This document shows positions 1-11,777 of a DNA stretch of 64,000 bases, piece after piece. The notes below the pieces were generated by a model, which did not search any database, was not told where the DNA came from, and was given only the letters and a program-made list of their open reading frames with translations. The stretch comes from Notamacropus eugenii (Eukaryota; Chordata; Mammalia; Diprotodontia; Macropodidae): positions 66,727,427-66,791,426 of the forward strand of contig NC_092879.1 of assembly GCF_028372415.1 (NCBI RefSeq), in the 5' to 3' direction. A program made the translations under genes and the position numbers. How positions within the stretch are numbered: position 1 is the first letter of the stretch; every line of letters begins with the position of its first letter.

Positions 1-828
1 AAAGGAGGCTTTGATTGGATCCTGGCAGTGAATGACAAGGTGTGTTTGCCCCTCCCAAACTTGTTAATTCAAAGGTAATAAAATGGGTTGATTTAATTAG
101 TATAGGGGGGTTTCTGGGGTTTCCTTGATGAACTTGATGAGTTTATAGGGTGATGGTTAACTACCTGGAAGAGGACATAGATGGTACATTCAATGATATG
201 CCCACTGAGAGGATTGGGGGACATCACCTGGAACATGCCCCTTGGTTCCTTGTTAAAGGGCAAGGATTAGGTTTCATGGATTTGTGATGAACTGATTGAC
301 CTGGGTTATCCTAGGTTGGAACCATTCCCTCATGCCAAGGCTTGACCTTTGCCACTTACACTGCAAAATGGCATTTTAACAAAACCATTCTATTACATTT
401 ACAAAGGAAAAGGATGCCTGGGTCATGGAAAAAGTAGGGACAGGAAATCAGGAAGCCTGGATCCTGGGTTTTGCCCTGCTGCTAACTAACTACATAGCAA
501 GTTAATTCATCCCTCTGGAACCCAGCTCCCTTAGCTGTACAATGAGCAAGTAGAACTAGTTAATCCAGAGATGATCTGTTCAGGACAGTGAGAAGTGCAA
601 TGATCTTCTCTCTGGTTCTGGTCACCACGCCTTTATTCATGTATCCTAAGTTTCATTCTCTTTCTTGCCCACCACATCTCACTATTGACTCAGATTGAGC
701 TGGCAGCCCACTAAAACCTCCAGATCTTTTTCAAATGAGCAGCTTTTTGGCCACATCTCTCCTTTCCCCAAGCCTCTTACTCTCACCAGAGGAAGCCCAG
801 TTAACTTGGGGTTTATGGGCCAGATTCC
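1..828. other. Unique non-coding stretch
   Basis: I see no repeat family, splice-bounded exon or RNA gene here. Stop codons are frequent in all frames and base composition is ordinary for mammalian intergenic or intronic DNA. Confidence 0.5.
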
Positions 829-1012
829 TTGCTTCCTTCCCTCCCTCCTTTCTTCCTTCCTTTCTTTTTTCTTTCTTTTTTTCTTTCTTTCTTCCTTCCT
901 TCCTTCCTTCCTTCCTTCCTTCCTTCCTTCCTTCCTTCCTTCCTTCCTTCCTTCCTTCCTTCCTTCCTTCCTTTCTTTCTTTGTCTGTCTGTTTGTCTGT
1001 CTGTCTGTCTCT
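829..1012. repeat. Pyrimidine-rich microsatellite, (CTTC)n then (GTCT)n
   Basis: About 20 uninterrupted CTTC units lie roughly between 892 and 972. They are flanked on the left by imperfect CTTT/CCCT and on the right by GTCT units (about 981-1011). Long open frames on both strands across this tract translate to Phe/Leu/Pro/Ser or Lys/Glu/Gly/Arg repeats and are artefacts of the array. Confidence 0.97.
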
Positions 1013-1289
1013 TTCCTAAAACCTTAAATCCAGTGCCCTTTGAAGCCCATACATTGCACAACAATAGGTCCCTACCCAAACTCCACTTAATGACTGTTTT
1101 CTGGACCTTCCTGGCTTCAGAGTGATTATCAATAGTAACTGTTGCTCTTTCCCTCCCAGCTGGATTTCCTTATTTTTTTCTTTTGCTCATTAAAGGGGCC
1201 ACTCCCTGTTTACTTCTTAAAGAGGCCTATTCACTGAATGGGCTAAACCTCACTCTAAGTAAGTACCTGAGTAGGCCAAGGTCTCCCAT

Positions 1290-1473
1290 TGCATCCTGGG
1301 CCTTCTCCAGTCATCCTGATGAATATCTGATCACTGAATCCAGATGACCCAGGAGGGAAAGTGAGGCTGGTGACCTTAAACAACCCTCCCTTACTCAAAA
1401 CAAAGTCAAATACAAGTCATGTCATTATTTTTCTGATGTCATGGTCTACTTTGAGAACGAAGGAACACAGACT
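1290..1473 (+). repeat. 5'-truncated marsupial SINE (3' body of the composite SINE)
   Basis: It shares its body with the complete copy at 40438-40738: atcctgatgaatatct, gaggctggtgacctt, caagtcatgtcat and a final gagaacgaaggaa. The tRNA-like head is missing. Family assignment is from memory of marsupial SINEs. Confidence 0.75.
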
Positions 1474-1907
1474 CTCACCAAGCAGCTGAACTTAATTTTC
1501 TTTATTATTTCTATTTTTAAAATTATTTACCTAAATAGGTATTTTCCTTTAGAGAGAACAAGAAGCTTGTATAATGATAGTCCTAAGCAACCAGAATCAT
1601 CCAGAACTTTGTGAGCAATCCTTAGTAACACGAGGCTGTTAGGGATAGTGAGATTGTAGGCAAGGAGAGATATTCCAGGCAAGGGTAAACTGACCCCACC
1701 ACTTTTGAACACACCAATCGTGAGTAGGCTACATGAAGATAAACACAAGGTCTGGTTTACACCAACATTCCTGCTATCAAGGACTTTACTTAACTGACTC
1801 AGTAGTTGTTGCTTGCTGTGGCTCCCCTTTGAGGAGCAAGGGCCCAAGCTGATGAGAATGTACTCCCTTGCTTGGTCACTGCCTTTGTACCAGAAGGTAG
1901 AACTGGA

Positions 1908-2150
1908 AGTCGCAAAGGAGCATATTTGGGGTTTATGCAAGAAAAAAAGAATTCCCAACAATGAGAACTGGGCCAAAGTGGAATAAGTTGCCTTGGAAGG
2001 TGATCTCTGGGTATCTCAGCGGAGATCTTTGTGCAGTGACTGTCAGCCTGTTAGGTATGTTGTAGAAAGGATTCTCAGTCAAAGTACTATGGAGGGCCTC
2101 TGGCCGTGGCCTCTTCCAAGTCTGTGATTTTGTAATGATTTTTGACAGTT
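1908..2150 (+). mobile_element. CR1/L3-type LINE 3' end fragment
   Basis: It contains diverged forms of the CR1/L3 3' terminal block: an aaagtggaataagttgcc segment, a later caggtatgttgtagaaagga-like segment, and a closing ggcctct...tgtgattttgtaatg tail. Only the 3' end is present, as is usual for these LINEs. An open frame on the opposite strand here (1527-1976) has no recognisable product. Confidence 0.65.
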
Positions 2151-2159
2151 TATGGGACA

Positions 2160-3585
2160 TCAGGAAGTGGACCTAAAGGAACTTGGCAAAATCTTGTAAT
2201 GGATCTTGTCAAAGCAATTCCCTTTCTCTCTGCTAAATGTTGAGGCCTAGGGAGGCAGGACGAAAAGGAAAAGAAAATGATTCATGGTATTCACCAATAA
2301 AGAAAGAATGAAATGTCCTCTCCCTGAATACTTTACCACCTAGTATTCTCAGGTTGTATTTATTTCTGATAGATAAGAAAAGAAATAGCCAGAGCTTGAG
2401 ATTAAAATGCAGTTTGGAAGGTGAGCTAACAATTTATTGGTTCTCCATAGGACTGTTGTTCTCTCATTTGCTCAACAGTCTCCATTTTATCGAACTAGAA
2501 TTTATGCTAGCAGAATGGATGCAGGAGAAATAGGGCTGTTAGACATTGATTTGTATCTAGTAAAACTGCATTTTCTATGTCCCATGTTTTTGTAAGGGTC
2601 AGGAATGGTGCTCCTTCTGCTCAACTGATACTGATGCCTGATGAGTCATAGAAATGAGTGTTAGAATTAATCTACACCACTCCCTGGCCGGATAGGGGTG
2701 GGGGAGAAATCACAAGTGATTATCTAAGAAGAACTGTGCCTCAGGGAGCTGCCTTCTTCCTCAGGTGTCATTTCTGGAGAAGGGAGACAAAGGATTGTCT
2801 AGAGCTGGTCTCTTAGACTAGAGTAGGGTTCCCATCCATTGCAGTCTCCCTAGTGATCTGATCTGCTCATGGACACTTCCTGGTTACTTTCATTTATCCA
2901 CAAAGGACTGAAGACTCATTGGGGAAGTACCCAGGAATAACAGACCAAACTCACCTCTCTGGGCAATCCAAAGTGAGAAGAGAGGAAGAAGGCATGTAAA
3001 TGCATACCAAGGATCAGGAGATGAAATCCCAATACAGAGTAGGCAGAGAATTTCCCCACTTCCCCATTTCTCTGCACTTCCTATGAGTGACCAGACTCAA
3101 ATGACCGTCACCAGGGTGTCTCTGTTGCTTCTTCTTTTGGTCAGTTGTCTTCCTATGGGGTCATTGGGATGGAATGGTTTCAGCTGGTGACAGCATGGCC
3201 AAGGTGCATGGCCTCAGCTCTTTGCCTCCTTTTCACCTTGAAGTTTTCTTGGTCTTCCTGTGCTTGACGACTAGCTCTCCTGACCAGACTTGTGTGATAA
3301 GGATGTTCCATGCAGTAGCTTTCTTTTCTCTTTGTTACCTATCAGACTCCTGTGTACTAGGACAGAAGGCATCTCACTGGTCTTAATCAGCCATCCTATG
3401 TTTACATAACTGATATGATGGTAGAAGGGTATTATTTGACCACTTTTCTCAGCACTAAAGTTATATATGGGAATTGCTTCTGCTTTTAGAACAATTGCTA
3501 ATTAATAAAAACAGAAATTCAGCTTGAATTCTGAACATTGCTCCAATGTTTATTTTTCAATGAGCTGGAGGAGCTAATTGGGGTT
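2160..3585. other. Unique non-coding stretch
   Basis: No repeat or gene was recognised. Short open frames such as one at 3174-3386 show no domain or family resemblance. Confidence 0.45.
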
Positions 3586-3589
3586 AAAA

Positions 3590-4195
3590 GAAACTGACCA
3601 ATAAGGAAAGGATTTATGACCAAACTAGAGATCAAGAGCATTACAGGATGTAAAATGGATAATTGTGGTTACATTAAATTAACAAAAAAAACTTTTGCAC
3701 AAATAAAACCAGTGCAACCCAGACCAGAAGGAAAGCAGGAGACTGGAAAAAAGATTTTTACAGCAAATCTCTCTGATAAAGGCCTCCTTTCTTAAATATA
3801 TATAGAGATGAGTCCACTCTATAAGAATAGGAGTCATTCCCCAATTGGTAAATGGTCGGAGAATACAAACAGGCAGTTTCAGAAGAAGAAATCAAAGTTA
3901 CCTACAGGCATATGAAAAAATGCACTAAATTACTATTAATTAGAGAAATGCAAATTAAAACAACTCTGAGGTACTCTGAGATTGGTAATATGACAGAAAA
4001 AGAAAATGACAAATGTTGGAAGAAATGTGGAAAAATTGGGACACTAATGCACACTTGGTAAAATTGTAAACTGCTCTAAATATTTTGGAGAGCATCTTGG
4101 AACTATGCCCAAATTGCTATAAAACTATATATCTTTTGACTCAGTAGTGCCATAACCACGTCTGTATCCCAAAAAGATGAGTCAGTTCCAATAAC
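3590..4195 (+). mobile_element. L1 LINE fragment, ORF2 C-terminal part
   Basis: The frame at 3852-4061 reads HMKKCTKLLLIREMQIKT..., then KCWKKCGKIGTLMHTW. This matches the C-terminal region of mammalian L1 ORF2 (HMKKCS..AIREMQIKTT and CWRGCGEIGTLLHCWW in placental L1). Upstream DNA (from about 3590) carries the preceding ORF2 part with gattacattaaatt- and ccccaattggtaaatgg-like segments. Stop codons follow at once, so it is a dead copy. It abuts a CR1 piece at about 4200. Confidence 0.85.
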
Positions 4196-4199
4196 ATGA

Positions 4200-4380
4200 A
4201 ATTGGCTGGTGATAAATGTAAACTCCTTCACTTAAGCTAAAAAATAAACTTCCCTAATGCAGTATGGGGAAAGTATGATGTGAAAGAAGTTTGTATCCTG
4301 GAAAATTTTTTGTGAACTACAGGTTGACTATGAGTCAACAGTGTTCTGTGGCAGCCAAAAAAAACTTACCTTGGGCTATT
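4200..4380 (+). mobile_element. CR1/L3-type LINE, 5' piece of a split copy
   Basis: It carries a CR1 reverse-transcriptase-end signature (gataaatgtaaactccttcactta, then a tatgagtcaacagtgt and ggcagccaaaaaaa block). The order expected next in CR1 (gggaggtgataatcc..) is found only at 4890, after an L1 3' end, so this is one CR1 copy cut in two. Confidence 0.65.
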
Positions 4381-4439
4381 TTATTTTTATGCTTATTTTT
4401 TAAAAATGTATTTTTAATTAATTAATTTGGGGGGGCTAT

Positions 4440-4727
4440 TTTAAGAGGGCAGAACCAAGAGGATGTTGTGTACAGTAAGAGTTATATTGTTTGAGGGGCA
4501 ATTATGAATGGAGAAGTTGTTCTAAGTATTGTAACTACCCAGATCAATTACAAAGGACCTATGAAGGAAGATGCTATCCTCCTCCAGAGAAAGAACTGAC
4601 AAATAGAAGTATGTATCGTATGGTTTCATATATATATATACATATAGTTATAGATATATAGTTATAGATATATAGTTATAGATTTTGATATTGGTACATA
4701 TACACATACACATATATACACGCAGAC

Positions 4728-4777
<50 letters not shown>

Positions 4778-4878
4778 TGGTAGCCCTCTCTAGTGCAGGG
4801 GAGGGAGCAAGGGATAAAAGGAGAGAGGTAGGAACTTAAAATGTAACAAAAAAATAAATAAAATTTTTAAAAAGAGAG
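4440..4878 (+). mobile_element. L1 LINE 3' end with poly-A tail, inserted in CR1
   Basis: It begins near gggcagaaccaagaggatg, runs through tccagagaaagaactgac (a recurrent marsupial L1 3' signature) and ends in an A-rich tail at about 4845-4875. A TA/TG microsatellite (4628-4773) has expanded inside it. The strand is given by the tail. Confidence 0.75.
4628..4773. repeat. (TA)n / (AGATAT)n / (TG)n microsatellite
   Basis: Alternating TA steps and three tatagttatagata units are followed by about 22 uninterrupted TG dinucleotides (about 4731-4773). It lies within the L1 3' end. Confidence 0.95.
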
Positions 4879-4884
4879 AGACCT

Positions 4885-5428
4885 AGCGTTCGGAACAGGG
4901 GAGGTGATAATCCTACTGTGCTTCAGCCTAACCAGACTAGAGTTATAGTGCTCTGTTCAACTGTGGGCACCACATTTTAGGATGGCGTTGCCAAGTTGAA
5001 ATGAGTCCAAAGTAACTTGAGGAGAGTCAATGGTGGGTACTAAAGAACTTAACATGCCCATCTATTGAAGGACTTGGAGACATTTAGTCTGCAAAAGAGA
5101 AAACTTTGTGGACACATGATAGCTTTGAACATGTATTTCCAGGTCTGGCCCATGGAAGACACATGACCATAGTTCTGTCAGGCCCTAGAGTACAGAGCCA
5201 GGAGCACAACTGCAGAAAGGCTGATTTCGCTTAGCAGCCCGGAGAATCATCCTCATCATTAAAGTGGTCCCAGAGTGGACCAAGGAAGCAGGTTCCCCAT
5301 TGCTGGAGGTTCCTAAACAGCAGCTGGATGATTATTTGTTGGAGATATTGAAGTAGACGTTCCTGATTAGGCACAGATGGGACTAAATTATCTCTGATGT
5401 CCCTTCCAACTCTAGGAGTTTATAATGA
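4885..5428 (+). mobile_element. CR1/L3-type LINE, 3' piece of a split copy
   Basis: It resumes the CR1 copy begun at 4200: ggggaggtgataatcc, ggcaccacattttaggat, cccattgctggaggttcc and a final cccttccaactctagga tail. These are recurring landmarks of CR1/L3 3' ends elsewhere in the window (15.7, 27.6 and 32 kb). Confidence 0.8.
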
Positions 5429-5817
5429 CTGTGATTTGCTATAGCCCAGGGATGGTCTTTCAAGAATATACAGTTAGCCTATCCTTGGTAACTTTGAAAA
5501 AGCATTCATTTGAATTTGTCCTTGCACATTTGAGGTTAATTCATTATGTTTACTATGCTTCTGACTAACCAATTATGCACTCCCATTTCTGTTCCATCTT
5601 ATTTCAGGCAATGATGACCTTTGGCCATAGCCTCAGCTTTCTCCTGCTTAATGCATCTTAATGTATCCCAGAGAAGACCAAGGTATTTTTAAGTATCCTC
5701 CTCACACATCAGTACCATTTGACCTCCAGATTCAAGCTCAAAGCCTTTGGTCTCTATTTATCCTTGGCATACATTAACAAATTCCCACTTACTGATTCTA
5801 AATAATGTGTTTATTAT

Positions 5818-6028
5818 TTATTTATAGCATTCTTCTTTTTTTTTTTTTTAATTTGGAGTTCCAGATTCTCTCCTTCCCTTTGGCCCCTTCCCCACCCATT
5901 GAGAAGGCAAACAATATATTAATTATACATGTGAGATCATGCAAAACATGAAATAATCTTTTGATAACACTGGAGAAAGTTTTCATTTTTCTGAAGTAGT
6001 TGTTTGGTGTGTTTTTCAGTAGAGCCAT
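5818..6028 (-). mobile_element. L1 LINE 3' end, minus strand
   Basis: A T-rich start (reverse poly-A, about 5836-5850) is followed by ggagttccagattctctcc and ttgagaaggcaaacaatat. This is the reverse complement of the marsupial L1 3' UTR also seen at 25175-25302. Confidence 0.75.
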
Positions 6029-6031
6029 ATA

Positions 6032-6115
6032 ACCTGATGGTCTTTGGTACCTAGCTCAATACCTGGCACATAGTAGGTATTTAATAAATGCTTGCTGAAT
6101 TGATTTAAATTGATT
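6032..6115 (+). mobile_element. L2 LINE 3' end
   Basis: It contains the L2 terminal signature cctggcacatagtaggta followed by ttaataaatgcttgctgaat and short ATTGA-like repeats. Confidence 0.8.
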
Positions 6116-6197
6116 TTTTTTCTTGATCCATATCCAATGTTCATTCTACTGTACTACTTCCTATTTTGTTTGTTTTACAAATTTGGATTTGGGCATA

Positions 6198-6445
6198 TGA
6201 GGACACAGCACTATTGGCTACAGGCAACCCTGAGTTCAAACCAACCTCAGAAACATACTAGCTGTGGGACTCTGGGCAAGTTGATTTGCCTCTGTTTGTC
6301 TCAGTTTTCTCATCTGTAATATGGGGATAGTAATAGCACTTACCTCCCAGGGTTGTTGAGAAGATCAACGCGGTAATATTTAAGCAACATTTAGTATAGT
6401 GTCTGGTACATAGGAGGGGCTCCATAAATGCTTGTTTCCTTTCCT
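6198..6445 (+). repeat. tRNA-derived CORE-SINE
   Basis: B-box-like gagttcaaacc is followed by gctgtgggactctgggcaag, tcagttttctcatctgtaa, cagggttgttgagaagatc and an L2-like tail with tggtacataggaggggct. Sequence order gives plus strand. Confidence 0.85.
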
Positions 6446-6481
6446 TCCTTCTTGCAGGTAAGGTAAAAGAATCAGTTCAAA

Positions 6482-6588
6482 TTTTCAAACATGTATTAAG
6501 TACCTATGATGAGCCCAGCACTGTGCTAGGCACTATAGATACAGAGACCTTCAAGGAGCTTACATTCTACTAGAGGGGAATCACACTT
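6482..6588 (-). mobile_element. L2 LINE fragment, minus strand
   Basis: The order acatgtattaagtacctat, cactgtgctaggcacta, caaggagcttacattcta is the reverse complement of a segment of the marsupial L2-like repeat. The same order recurs at 38.1, 44.8 and 47.1 kb. Confidence 0.7.
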
Positions 6589-6675
6589 CCACACACACAT
6601 CCATACACATCCACACATATCAACATACATCTACACATATCCACACACATTTCTGCACACATCTGCACATGCACC
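6589..6675. repeat. (ACACATCY)n-like degenerate minisatellite
   Basis: About ten imperfect units of roughly eight bases (acacatcc, acacatat, atacatct) lie directly after the L2 piece. Confidence 0.85.
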
Positions 6676-6679
6676 GTGG

Positions 6680-9190
6680 TAAGTACATAGAAAATGAGCT
6701 GTAATTGATTTGGGATCTCGATGATGTGTTTCTTCTGATGATACAGGTTATGTTTTATCCTTACCTGTCCATCTAGGGTGACTCTTGTCCATAAGCTCCC
6801 ATAAATTTGCCACAGGGAGCACACCCAACATACTAGAGGGTCTCCCTCTTTTTCTTGGGTGTCATGAGAATATCAATGAGAATACCAATGGAGTGTGTGA
6901 ACAGTCCATTTGTTCACCCCATTCTCCTGTTGTGTGATTAGCCCACCTTCTTTTTCACTCTTCCATTTCTTTGATTGCATTTATTACTTCACTTCTCCTT
7001 CACAGTATCTTATTTGAAACCTGTGGCAGCCTATTCACACCTGCTGTATACCCTTTCTTTACCCTTTCAGTTCCTTAGAAACTAGAGTGCTCCTTGACTT
7101 ACCACCACATGCCACAGAGAGAATAGTGGACTATTGGAATTTCATGGCAAACCAGGAAATATAAAGTATATACAAGCTATATCTTAAGTCATTTGGGGAT
7201 AGTGAAAATGGCGAACGACTGGGAATATTTAGAAATGCTTTATATGGGTGAAAGGAGAGCAGAAAACCTGTGCAGTGATATGGAGGGAGGAAACACAATG
7301 TTGTTTATGAGAAACAGCCAGCTGGCCAGTTTGGCTGGAACATAGAATACTTGAGGGGGAGTAACGTAAAACTAGTCTGTAGTTATAAATTCAAAAAAAT
7401 TCCCTTTGAAGATGCATTCAGAGATTCAAATACCATTTTTAATGGGGAGGAAAGGTTGGCAGGGAGGTATGGACTGATATATAGTATTTGGATCTTAGGT
7501 TTTTTTCTGATGTTCAAAGAAAAACTTTATAAGAGTCTATAAAGACCTCATGGAATTACCCCAGTTGGTTGGTTATTGACAGTTCTGTTGTCTATATACT
7601 TCAAGAACTATGATGGAAATAATTTTTTTTTGCTTTTCCCTCTGCTGATGACATTTGTCACATGAGAAATTCTGTGTCTGCACCAGTCAAGAGGCCTCAG
7701 GGAAGAAGGCTGGTGTATTCTCCTCTCTTAAAGTTGAGGACATCAAGAAAGCACCATCCAAAGCCTCCCTTGACCTTTGATCCCTGCCAAGAGGCAAACT
7801 GAGAACTGAGAACAGAGAAACACAAAGTGAGGGTTTCACTGTCCTTTGAACAAAATGTCTCCCTGGTTTAATGAAGGATGTTTCCCTTTCTCCTGTCTTA
7901 GCAGTACAGAGATGAGGTCCGTGCTCGAGTTTTTAGTTATAAAGAATGGATATAATTCACCTCTCTTAAGACGTGTCATTTTATTTTCCTATCTTCCTGC
8001 TTCATCTGCAAAAGACAGCTTCATATGCAGTCTGCTGTCCTTCCTGGCCCTGCTGAGTACCAGAAGTTCAGTCAGACTGATAAAATTGAGGAGACTTAAA
8101 TTGAACTGCCTTCCGGTATATACTTTGTGATGTGGTTGAGCTCAAGATAGTATCAAGCAGTTGTTTCAATTAATTTGGCCAGTCGTGGTAGGGGGATTCC
8201 AGAAATCATTGCTATTACATTTTTCAAGTGTCTCACCCTTCTAAGTCCATTTATTAAATCCTCCACAACTCAGTGATTACAGCTCTTGAAAAAATGTGCA
8301 GACTGTCATATTTCTAATTAAATCAGCATTCGATAAAAAGAAGGCCTAAGTAGAAAATCTTTCTCTATAAAAAGGTTGGACCTCAGAATGTGAAGCTCAC
8401 CTTGCTAATTTTTCATTCATTTTCTTTCTGCTGAGACTGTGATCTAAAGCCAACCAAGAGGGAAAAGATGCCCCTCATGTGGTGCTCTGAACCGAGTTCC
8501 ACCTGAGGTAACACCAAGCCCAGAGGCTGGAATTTCATAGCAGGGTTACCTGTCTCAGGAATGGAGTTATCCAATTGCCATGGTCTTTTAGCTGGAGAAA
8601 GGGGAGATAATATAGGAAGAACATCTGCTCGGCTCTGATAAACCTGCTTTTTTTCACTAGGAAACCAAAATTAAAGTTGGACCTTGCAAACAGTGGCTTG
8701 CAATTACTTTGCAAATGACAGTTGGTAAATACAGCATTTTAAAAATAATTATAGATTTATGGTGCTTGTTAATCATTTGCACTAGTACTAACACTGACTC
8801 TTAATGAAGGTTACAATGTTAATGATTTTTTAAATACAGGCAGAGTGATAAGCGATCAACAGTACCACCACCTATTCCACAAAAATGGGTTCCCAGCTTC
8901 TGGTAAACGTAGCCACTTGCAAAAACTAGATTTGTATTATGTACCTCTTGTGAATAATCCCTTTTTTATCTCATTCTTTATGTGGCTTCTGTGTACTCTT
9001 AAAGTAGATTAGTTGGATATTGGAAACTTATTTTGATCGCTTTAAAATGTGTTAAAAGTAAATGCAGAAAGAAATGGCACACTTGTTACAGTTTTGGTGG
9101 TAGATTGAAATACTTGATCTAATTTGCTTTAGAAATTAGGCATTTCTAGAACCATCCCAGATTTTCAAACATTAGGGTTAATGTACATTT
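6680..9190. other. Low-repeat non-coding stretch
   Basis: No repeat family was recognised over about 2.5 kb. The part from about 8160 to 9180 is AT-rich, free of recognisable repeats and rich in homeodomain-like cores (taattt, ttaatcattt, taatga). It could hold a conserved non-coding element, but I have no alignment. Confidence 0.4.
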
Positions 9191-9194
9191 TCAA

Positions 9195-9395
9195 AATGCA
9201 GTCATTTCTCTTCTCAGCAGCCATATGTTCTAGAATGAATAACCTAGAGAAGCAGTGGGCTTCTCTCCATTGGAGGTATTCACTCAGAAGCTGGATGACA
9301 AGTTGGGAGATATGTTATGGGAGGGATTCCTTTTCAGGTATGGGTTGGCTTAGGAGGACTCTGAGGTCCCTCAAAATTTCAATGATTTTATGAAT
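9195..9395 (+). mobile_element. CR1/L3-type LINE 3' end
   Basis: Landmarks ccattggaggtattca, agaagctggatgacaagttg, ggagggattcctttt and gactctgaggtccctc are diverged CR1/L3 terminal motifs. It ends just before the pyrimidine array. Confidence 0.7.
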
Positions 9396-9426
9396 GTACA
9401 TTTTCTTAAAGTGGGAAGCCTCTCTT

Positions 9427-9579
9427 TTTTCTCATTCCTTTTCTTTCTTTCCCTTCCTCCCTCCCTCCCTCTCTTTCTCTCTTCCTTCCTTCCTTCCTTC
9501 CTTCCTTCCTTCCTTCCTTCCTTCCTTCCTTCCTTCCTTCCTTCCTTCCTTCCTTCCTTCTTCTCTGTCTCCCTCCTTC

Positions 9580-9657
<78 letters not shown>

Positions 9658-9690
9658 CTCTGTCTCCCTGTCTCTGTCTCTCATTCTCTC
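9427..9690. repeat. Pyrimidine-rich microsatellite, (CTTC)n then (CT)n
   Basis: About 19 CTTC units (9482-9560) are followed by a long CT run (about 9582-9652) and imperfect CTGTCTCC units. The composition resembles the array at 829-1012. Ser/Leu-rich and Arg/Glu-rich frames over it are artefacts. Confidence 0.97.
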
Positions 9691-9734
9691 TATCCCCCTC
9701 TTCCTACTTCAGTGTTTATACTTATCCTTTCCAT

Positions 9735-9930
9735 AAGCAGCATGGTTTGGTGGAAAGAAGACTAGATTTGGAGTGATGGATATCTGGAGGTCAAATCATT
9801 ATTCTACCACTTTCTGATCCGTTTACTGATGTCTCTGGGCCTCAGCTACCTCTTCTTTAAAATAAAAGGGTTGACTTAGATGAACTCTAAGATCCCTTCC
9901 ACCTGTAACTTTAGAATCCTATGATAGTGC
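9735..9930 (+). repeat. MIR-like SINE
   Basis: Head-like atggtttggtggaaagaaga, then gtctctgggcctcag, a ttctttaaaataaaagg segment and tagatgaactctaagatccc in the order of a plus-strand MIR/CORE-SINE with a short tail. Confidence 0.75.
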
Positions 9931-10367
9931 CCATTTATTCTCTAAATATGTATGTCAACTGCTTGTATTATATCGTCATCTGTATTCTCTTTACTTACCA
10001 TTACTTATAGTATTGTTCTAGACTGTAAACTCCTGGAGTTCCCCAAAGAAGGGACTCCCAGCACTGTGTGATCAACCCCTTGGAATATGGGAGGGGGGGG
10101 TTGACTTGTGTGTCTGATCATGCCCCTCTCTTTCTCAATAAACTCCCTGACTCCTTATTGACAGACACTAAGATTAAAAAATATTTCATCTTTATGTCAT
10201 CCTTCTAAATTTTTGCATGTTTTATAATGTATTTCAGTGTTAATATGGTGGTACAAGTATATAATTTATAAACAAGTAAGTATATGCATATTGGATTGCA
10301 TGCTAAAAACTGCTTTTCACTGATGGTGTTTGACCAAAAAAAGTTTGAATGATTGGGCCTATATAAT

Positions 10368-10555
10368 CATAGTTTTAGAGCTGGAAGAGACTTTTAAGGC
10401 CATAAAGTCTACCTTCTCCCACTTTAGAAATGAGAAAACTGTGGCCCAGAGAGTTGAAGTGATGTGCCCAAGCTCACAAAGGTAATAAGTATCAGAATTG
10501 GAATTTGACTCCAAATCTTCCTCTCTTTTTCCTGTCCCATGGTGCTTTTTCTTTA
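10368..10555 (-). repeat. MIR-like SINE, minus strand
   Basis: tagagctggaagagac, gaaatgagaaaactgtggccc and gaagtgatgtgcccaagc are the reverse complement of the MIR core. The tRNA-like end lies on the right. Confidence 0.8.
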
Positions 10556-11017
10556 TCATTTGTGTAGTTTAAGATTATGTAATTAGTGTATTATTTTTCC
10601 TGCCTGTCATAAGCCTTATTCCTTTGCAGAGTTTATCTATGGAATCATACCAATTTTGTCTGAATTTTTTGGGAAACGAAATTCTTAATGTCCACAAATG
10701 GATGTGCTTCATATCCCATTCCCTTGCTATGATGAACTCCATATTCCCTCGTGGTTCCTATCCATTCCACATCATGAAAGATTTCTTGCTTCTTGATCAA
10801 GGGTAAGCTGAAAAGTGTGCATGTATTTATCTCTTCAATTTGTAGAGAGAGACTTGTCAGCTCAGCAGGTCAAGAATTTACTAAATGTTATGCCTGTATG
10901 AGAAAGAGAATGGCTGAAGACAGTGGGAACCTCAAAGAAAGTTTCCCATGACTATGTCTTATTTGTTTGGGGATCTGCTTTACCAAAACACATCCTTTAT
11001 CTAAGTGGACCGCTGTT

Positions 11018-11235
11018 TTCATGCAGTCATTTTTCAGTTGTGTCTGACGCTTTGTGACCCCATTTGGGGTTTTCGTGGCAAAGATTCTTTGGCTCATTTT
11101 ACAGGTAAGGAAAGAGAGGCAAACAGAGTGAAGTGTTACACAGCTAGTAAGTGTTTAAGGCCGAATTTGAACTCAGAAAGATGAGTCTTCCTGACTCTAG
11201 ACATGGTGCTCTATCTGCTGGACCACCTAACTGAC
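11018..11235 (-). repeat. tRNA-derived marsupial SINE, minus strand
   Basis: Reverse-orientation landmarks: gtgtctgacgctttgtgacc, cattttacaggtaaggaaa, a B box read as aatttgaactcag, cttcctgactcta, and a head ending ggaccacctaactgacc. It is close to full length. Confidence 0.88.
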
Positions 11236-11777
11236 CTCTCTAGTTGGAAAGGCTGTATCGTATTCACATGGCAAAATATTTGTATTGTGCTCTCTCTCTT
11301 TAGCCAGATGCTTTCTACAATGCATCCTTTCTCATCAATGCATCCTGAATTTCCAGACAACAAAGGGGTGTGTTGGAGCCAGCTCTAACTGGCTCCTGAG
11401 AGCTGGAAGTTAAGATTTTAGGGTTAGCATTCATACCTCGAAAATCAGCAAATGTTACGTCATACTTGATTTACTGTTTTATTGATTGCCTAGATGTAAG
11501 AAAGAGTGATGTGCAAAATGTTAATCATGCAGATTAAACTTAGAAGTGTGCCCTGTGCCCTTTTTTGGGGAGGAGTTGGCTGTTAAACACTTATCAGCAC
11601 AGGACCATGTATATGTATTATTAACATAAAATGAGAGCTACTGCCCCATACTTTCCATTAAACTAGGTGTCCCCTTCCTTTGTTTTATTAAAAATCATGA
11701 GTTAAATTCTACCAAGTCTTAGTGACACCTAGGACAGAGTGGAGAGGGAAAGAGGAAAGAAGAGAGAGGAGAGGCCC

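Noticed and set aside
695..1125. Overlapping open frames of 88-110 codons on both strands
   Set aside because: They are translations of the CTTC/GTCT array and its flanks: low complexity, no start context or splice evidence.
1527..1976. 149-codon minus-strand frame
   Set aside because: No domain, no plausible splice structure, and its start region overlaps a CR1 remnant on the other strand.
9390..9776. Open frames of 92-128 codons, Ser/Leu-rich and Arg/Glu-rich
   Set aside because: They are artefacts of the (CTTC)n(CT)n array.
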